This document shows positions 61,201-64,000 of a stretch of 64,000 bases of DNA, in pieces (positions within the stretch are counted from its first letter, which is position 1; the number at the start of each line of letters is the position of its first letter). A program made the translations under genes and the position numbers. The stretch spans positions 8,291,001 through 8,355,000 of the forward strand of contig NZ_ARVW01000001.1 in the NCBI RefSeq assembly GCF_000384315.1, written 5' to 3'. The DNA is from Amycolatopsis nigrescens CSC17Ta-90. GTDB lineage: Bacteria > Actinomycetota > Actinomycetes > Mycobacteriales > Pseudonocardiaceae. The notes below the pieces were generated by a model. That model was not told the origin of the DNA. It saw nothing but the letters and a program-made list of their open reading frames with translations, and searched no databases.

Positions 61201-61675
61201 AGTGCTGGAACGGCGGTTCGCCCGGTTCGCCGAGTTCCTCGAAACCAGTTACGGAAAGGGCGTGAACCTGCCCTACGAGGAGATGGCCAGGCTGGACGAC
61301 GTGGCGCAGGCCGAGTTCCTCGCCGAGCGGATCCGCGCGGCCGGGGTGGTGGACGAGCGCGTCGGCGAGGCGATCCTGACCCACCAGCAGCGGTCCTTTT
61401 TGGACGTTCGCATGCTGGAGCGGTACCAGCCAGACGGCTATGACGGCCCCGTCGTCTACTACAGCCCGGCGGACCAGGTGCCGGGCGGGATGCGGGACGA
61501 GCGGTTCGACCGCACCGACCCGGCGCGGGGCTGGGACTCGATCTGCCGCGACCTGGAGGTGGTCACCGTGCCGGGGCACCACCTGTCCGTGCTCGACCCG
61601 CCCAACGTCGAGGTGATCGCGGCGCACCTGCAACGCGCGCTCGACGGGCTGCGGGCCCGGTACAGCAGGGTCTGA
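55283..61675 (+). CDS. Type I polyketide synthase ACP-KS-AT-DH-KR-ACP-(degenerate carrier)-TE
   Basis: 2130 residues. Order: N-terminal ACP (1-75; Ser38 in [11 protein letters not shown]); KS (95-515; Cys264 in VDSACSSSL, His399 in EAHGTGT, His439 in KTNLGH); AT (618-915; Ser708 in [10 protein letters not shown]; specificity motif EVAGHS, neither YASH nor HAFH); DH-like (965-1200; His1001 in [23 protein letters not shown]); KR (1415-1590; TGGLGGLG, Y1561 in [13 protein letters not shown]); ACP (1680-1755; Ser1717 in LGVDSLLAV); a carrier-like stretch (1775-1845) without a serine; and TE (1855-2130; Ser1931 in GWSFGGF). The FAAL upstream should load the first ACP; one extension with reduction and possible dehydration, then thioesterase release. 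Resembles Pks13 with added DH and KR. Confidence 0.93.
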   Translation: MKPTELRQWLVTRIAETCDLDPAAVDPARPLREYGLTSREAVLLAGELEDLLDRDLPTALIWQHPTIDALAGALLGEPAPESVPESEPVAAAEPIAVVGIGCRLPGGVDGPERFWRLLMDGDSAISDVPEERWAQFGHDSPEQAQRLSRLSRRGGFLDGISAFDAEFFGIAPREAAAMDPQQRLLLEVAWEALEQAGIAPESLRGSSAGVFVGISGNEYSHLTLNDLSRIDAWSGTGAALSIAANRLSYVLDLRGPSVAVDSACSSSLTAVHLAIQSLRSGESEVALAAGVNLLLAPGIVVNFDEMGVLSADGRCKAFDAAADGIARAEGAGVVVLKPLSKAVRDGDRVLAVLRGSAVNSDGRSNGLTAPNPEAQQALLRAAYRSSGVDPAEVDYVEAHGTGTLLGDPIEAGALGAVLGRDRPAERPLLLGSVKTNLGHLEAAAGITGLIKVVLALANRRIPASLNFTEPNPHIPFERLRLAVAAEQQQWPGTGRPARAGVSGFGFGGTNAHVVVEQAPAPPAVDPAPAGPGQFLLADATADRLRRRAGALADWLGDAGEFVELSDVEHSMARRAGGRHRAVVTARDRAELTSGLRSLAAGTATTGVATGVRDQAGPGVVWVFSGQGSHWAGMGRRLLTDEPAFATAVDEIDRALAAESGPSLRATLESGTVPTAFAELQPVLFGTQLALARLWQSYGAAPSAIVGHSLGEVAAAVVAGAVSLADGAAIAVRRSRLLAGTAGSGAMAALELGAEETQALLAGYPGVDIAVFNAPRQTVVSGAADQVRELAAVVERRGLMARLVKSEVAGHSRLVDEAAKDLRAELSGLAATGPSIPFYRAASDEARADGPLDAGYWVGNVRRPVRFTQAISAAIEDGFRTFVEISPHPVLFHAVTETAAAQSAGVQVLPTLRRDEDEARRFHAGRGALLALGGHRPATTGRLLDLPTTRWERRDHWARPVSRRAAVGAHPLLGTHIELPEERTHLWQADLGTLSQPWLAEHTADRVDDRPVLPAGCFAELALVAASTALGVPPARVELTGLSLPKLLPLTEHTPVTTTFSADETGGRIRVHTKTAEGSWVLHAQAKAVLHAEPAVPEPLDRRGRTEVPAPDEGAKPGYLLHPVLLQDCLRTLTGALAHGGDEVPLVTGFGSVRLSGDPAAATAGQVRIADGSLGELRLADGDGKALLTVTGIRLHAVPHAEVAAPLRDRLLDRVWRPAEPPAARDAGPSLILAAPGNPLASRLRTTLEVLGGPVRVLPDTEPDAIRDALDTERPASVVLLLEDGDPDGLESGRRGVLKAAELTRLLSGLGGTPPRLWLVTGSAAAVLPEEPGRPGPASVRGLVRVLTFEHPALRASWLDLDASDVDRAAAEAAVELAAGAADDEVAWRGGRRYVARLGATATSAGAPVPAVRADGGYVVTGGLGGLGLLLATWLAERGAGRIVLNGRSAPKPAVQAMIEELRSAGTAIEVVLGDVAESGVAEALFAAAGNGAVPRGLLHGAAVFEDQPVAEVDAGSLRRSWLPKADGAWRLHEASAGLDLDWWLGFSSAAALHGGPGQPAYATANAYLDALAALRRARGLPATTINWGTWAEVGAAADKEIPWMYAIRPGEGVELVEHVLSTGIGSLGALRMNVPKLIEGFPNVLDVPFFTELLGKHAEAARQRSGWPGIEAVRDREPAEIRALAGTQLRARIASVTGLEAEALPDDVALTSLGVDSLLAVRIGNALQHDFAATPPMSLLLRGADLAALRDWLFAELGVADRPELPRQRRTRGDLVPPRDAAERLVVAAWQEVLGAPVGVTSEFDGDEAAAERVAGLLRERGGHEFATAELFARRTPELMAELIRNADTARSGPVRVLRESGDQRPLFFFHPGGGDTAVFRQLVGHLAPGVPAYGLDHVPGPVTVEDRVEAWLPEIRRIQPSGPYRLAGWSFGGFLAFEAAQRLTAAGERVELLAMVDSILPLPHPPGLSEVEVLERRFARFAEFLETSYGKGVNLPYEEMARLDDVAQAEFLAERIRAAGVVDERVGEAILTHQQRSFLDVRMLERYQPDGYDGPVVYYSPADQVPGGMRDERFDRTDPARGWDSICRDLEVVTVPGHHLSVLDPPNVEVIAAHLQRALDGLRARYSRV

Positions 61676-61690
61676 TCGCGGGTGGCCCGG

Positions 61691-62851
61691 TCACGAGCGC
61701 GGCACGACGCTCAGCCACCACACCTCCGCCAGGTCGGCCGGGTCGCGCAGGTCCGCGCCGGTGAGGTCGGCGAAGTGGCCGAGCCGGTGCCGCAGGGTGT
61801 TCGGGTGGACGTGCAGGGCCGCGGCCGTGTCGTCCACCCGCATCCCGTGCCGCAGGTAGCAGCGGACGGTGCGCCAGATGTCCTCGCCGTACTCGCCCTT
61901 CGCCTCCAGCGGGACGAGCAGGCGCTCGGCGAGGATTCTGGTCATCGCCGGGTCGGTGGCGGCGACCCCGGCCAGCCGCAGCGTCTGCATCGAATGCGCG
62001 CCGGGGGCGCCGAGTCGCAGCGCGGCGGCCAGTGCCCGGCCGGCGGTGAGATAGGAGGAGTGCAGCTCGGCCGCCGGGCACCACGGCCCGACGCCGAAGG
62101 TGCCCAGCTCGGGATCCAGCTCGACCGGCGCGGTGCTCTCCACGCTCAGCAGGCCGAGCACCTCCTGGTGCACGTCCCGGTGGCCGACAGCGGCGAGCAG
62201 CCCGCCTGCCGCCACCGTCTCGCGCAGCGCGGAGACACCGACGCCGGGATTCAGCCTGCCGTGCAGCGCGGCATACCGGCCCGCCGGGTCGAGGCCGAGC
62301 TGGAACAGCGCCCGCGCGCTGGGCTCCTCCGCGCCGGGCTGGGTGAGCAGCGCCCGCAGCGCCTCGCCGATCCGCTGCTCGTCCTCGCGCGCGCTGCGCA
62401 GTTCCACCTCGCGGTGCGCGGTGGCCGCGGCCACGGTGACCCGGTCCAGCCAGCGGTAGATCAGCTGCACGGTCTCCAGCAAGGTGCCGTCGTCCGCGCC
62501 GCCGTCGCGCGCCATCTTGGCCAGTGCGTCCCAGAACTCCTGCGCACCGATCCGGTAGGCGGCGAGCACCGCGGCCAGGCTCATCCCGCGCCGCGCCCTG
62601 TCCGCGCCGACCGCGGTGATGTCCCGCAGCTCCAGCCGGTCCGGCAGCCGCCCCGCCCGCAGCTGCCCGAGCGCGGCGAACACGATGCTGCGGTTGCCGG
62701 CCCGCAGGTCCGACGGCGGCAGCGTGCGGTACTCCGGCACCTCGGCGCGGATCCGCCGGACCAGCCGATCCACCACCGCGTCCAGCCGGACCGGGTCGGC
62801 GAGCAGTTCGTCCAATACCGGCCGGAGCGTCTCTTTCCCCGGAGACGTCAT
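61691..62851 (-). CDS. PucR-family transcriptional regulator
   Basis: 386 residues. The C-terminal PucR helix-turn-helix is IWRTVRCYLRHGMRVDDTAA, then ALHVHPNTLRHRLGHFADLT; the middle is a GGDEF-like CdaR domain and the N terminus a helical sensory region with RRGMSLAAVLAAYRIGAQEF. PucR-type proteins control catabolic or developmental genes. The ATG of MTSPGKETL has GAGGAA upstream. It ends 15 bp after the PKS stop on the opposite strand and is divergent from an AMP-ligase gene, its likely target. Confidence 0.9.
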   Translation of the reverse strand: MTSPGKETLRPVLDELLADPVRLDAVVDRLVRRIRAEVPEYRTLPPSDLRAGNRSIVFAALGQLRAGRLPDRLELRDITAVGADRARRGMSLAAVLAAYRIGAQEFWDALAKMARDGGADDGTLLETVQLIYRWLDRVTVAAATAHREVELRSAREDEQRIGEALRALLTQPGAEEPSARALFQLGLDPAGRYAALHGRLNPGVGVSALRETVAAGGLLAAVGHRDVHQEVLGLLSVESTAPVELDPELGTFGVGPWCPAAELHSSYLTAGRALAAALRLGAPGAHSMQTLRLAGVAATDPAMTRILAERLLVPLEAKGEYGEDIWRTVRCYLRHGMRVDDTAAALHVHPNTLRHRLGHFADLTGADLRDPADLAEVWWLSVVPRS

Positions 62852-62982
62852 TGGGGATTCCTCCAATGAGAGCACCGCCGTACTAGTTGTCACTCCATCT
62901 TGCCCGCGCCTTGATTGTGGCGTGGTCCGACAGCGCCGATCATGAGGGATCACGCCGAGGTGTCAGTACAGGAGGGTCATCC

Positions 62983-64000
62983 ATGCAGCCCACGCCCCTG
63001 GGGACGAAGCTCGCGCAACTCGCCGAGGCCGATCCGGACCGGGCGGCGGTGACCTGCGGTGCGGTGACGCTCAGCCGGCGCGAGCTGGACCTGCGCAGCA
63101 ACGCGCTCGCCCGCGAGTACGCGGCCCGCGGCGTCGGGCAGGACAGCCTGGTGACGATCGGGCTGCCGAACGGGGTGGAGTTCATCCTGGCCGCGCTGGC
63201 CGCCTGGAAGCTCGGCGCCACCCCGCAGCCGGTGTCCTTCCGGCTGCCGGAAGCGGAGCTGACCGCGGTGCTGGAGCTGGCCGACCCCGATCTCGTCGTC
63301 GGACTGGCCGCGGCCGACCGGGCCGCGGTGCCAGCCGAGTTCGAGCCCGGTGCCGCCACGGACCCGCTACCACCGGCCGTCGCCGGCGCGTGGAAGGCGC
63401 CGACCTCGGGTGGCAGCACCGGACGGCCCAAGGTCATCCTGGCCGGCCACCCGGCCTGCGCCGAGGTGCTCGAGCTCTACGCGAACCTGTTCGGCATGCC
63501 GGAGAACGGGGTGCACCTGGTGTCCGGGCCGCTGTACCACAACGCCCCGTTCATGATGTCCGCCGCGGCGCTGTTCGCCGGCAACCACGTGGTGGTGCTG
63601 CCCAAGTTCGATCCGGCCGAGCTGCTGCGGCTGATCGGCGAGCACGGGGTGGACTGGACCTTCCTGGTGCCGACCATGATGCACCGGATCTGGCGGCTGC
63701 CCGCGCCCGAACGCGAAGCGGCGGACGTGTCGAGCCTCCGGGTCGTGCTGCACGGTGCCGCGCCCTGTCCGCCGTGGCTCAAGCGCGCCTGGCTGGACTG
63801 GCTCGGCCCGGAGCGCGTCCACGAGCTGTACGCCAGCACCGAGGCACAGGCGGGCTGCCTGATCAGCGGGACCGAGTGGCTCGAGCATCCCGGCAGCGTC
63901 GGCCGGGTCCGCCAAGGCGAGATGCGCATCCTGGACGACGAGCACCAGGACGTGCCCACCGGCGAGGTGGGCGAGATCTGGATGCGGCCGGACCCTGGCG
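62983..64000 (+). CDS. AMP-binding acyl-CoA ligase (partial, runs off the window)
   Basis: 339 codons are visible; the C terminus lies beyond 64000. The ATG follows AGGAGGGTCATCC. The P-loop reads KAPTSGGSTGRPKVI, a form typical of bile-acid/steroid-type CoA ligases of actinobacteria rather than the usual TSGTTGxPK; SGPLYHNAPFMMSAAALFAG and ELYASTEAQAG follow. The protein should activate a carboxylate as its CoA thioester; a steroid or bile-acid side chain is one option, unproven. It is divergent from a PucR regulator and probably opens a catabolic operon to the right. Confidence 0.88.
   Translation, partial: MQPTPLGTKLAQLAEADPDRAAVTCGAVTLSRRELDLRSNALAREYAARGVGQDSLVTIGLPNGVEFILAALAAWKLGATPQPVSFRLPEAELTAVLELADPDLVVGLAAADRAAVPAEFEPGAATDPLPPAVAGAWKAPTSGGSTGRPKVILAGHPACAEVLELYANLFGMPENGVHLVSGPLYHNAPFMMSAAALFAGNHVVVLPKFDPAELLRLIGEHGVDWTFLVPTMMHRIWRLPAPEREAADVSSLRVVLHGAAPCPPWLKRAWLDWLGPERVHELYASTEAQAGCLISGTEWLEHPGSVGRVRQGEMRILDDEHQDVPTGEVGEIWMRPDPG

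Noticed and set aside
55283..61675. Mycolic-acid condensase Pks13
   Set aside because: DH and KR domains are present between AT and ACP, which Pks13 lacks, and no accessory mycolate genes are seen.

Overview
The window is high-GC actinobacterial DNA, most likely from a Pseudonocardiaceae member such as Amycolatopsis. The genus is an inference. The supporting evidence is the FtsR-GarA-GcvH gene order, a mycothiol-type maleylpyruvate isomerase, Zur-type cysteine-free ribosomal proteins, paired XRE/DUF397 regulators, dense 4-bp ATGA/GTGA gene overlaps, GTG and TTG starts, and dispersed palindromic repeats. No rRNA, tRNA, CRISPR array, transposase or phage gene was seen.

Layout. 1-2.7 kb: ftsR (partial), garA, gcvH, a CDP-alcohol phosphatidyltransferase and a small unknown gene, all on the minus strand. 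2.9-3.9 kb: two tandem paralogous lipoproteins. 4-9.2 kb: an acyl-CoA ligase/crotonase pair, an alpha/beta hydrolase, siroheme synthase and an ankyrin protein. 9.3-14.4 kb: a zinc-starvation cluster. Cysteine-free L33, S14 and S18 read leftward. An Mrf-like CobW homologue, L31, L32, a methyltransferase, an intact G3E GTPase and an acetyltransferase read rightward from a shared Zur-like box. 14.4-24.9 kb: an F420/flavin oxidoreductase, an RbsABC-type sugar importer, an IclR regulator and a complete 3-hydroxybenzoate/gentisate pathway. 24.8-28.8 kb: a two-component system, a phosphoribulokinase-like kinase and an XRE/DUF397 pair. 28.9-32 kb: a type VII-secretion-like module (helical partner, WXG/alpha-beta hydrolase, lipoprotein). 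32-36.4 kb: secreted ceramidase and sphingomyelinase with a GPH transporter. 36.4-39.2 kb: an LLM oxidoreductase and an MpaB oxygenase opposite a TetR gene. 39.2-41.9 kb: the lower meta-cleavage pair DmpG/DmpF with IclR. 41.9-45.7 kb: an ssuCBAD sulfonate operon headed by a cysteine-containing leader peptide. 45.9-53.2 kb: an FAD reductase, an acetyltransferase, TetR and GlxA-type regulators, and MMPL and MFS exporters. 53.5-61.7 kb: a FAAL plus a 2130-residue polyketide synthase. 61.7-64 kb: a PucR regulator and the start of an AMP-ligase gene.

How the parts work together. Most units are self-contained operons with a dedicated regulator, often divergent, and a palindrome in the shared intergenic region. 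The window is rich in catabolism (aromatics, sphingolipids, sulfonates, meta-cleavage products), with one biosynthetic locus (FAAL-PKS).

Most notable signals. (1) Two families of near-perfect palindromes, 51 bp and 48 bp, sit at gene ends and supply stop codons to neighbouring genes. (2) A 224-bp tandem of these palindromes, flanked by a 23-bp direct repeat, appears to have inserted into the 3' end of the G3E GTPase gene and broken its overlap with the next gene. (3) A 27-residue leader peptide with two cysteines precedes the sulfonate operon. (4) A ceramidase-sphingomyelinase operon carries its own operator-like palindrome. (5) The PKS carries a carrier-like domain that has lost its phosphopantetheine serine.
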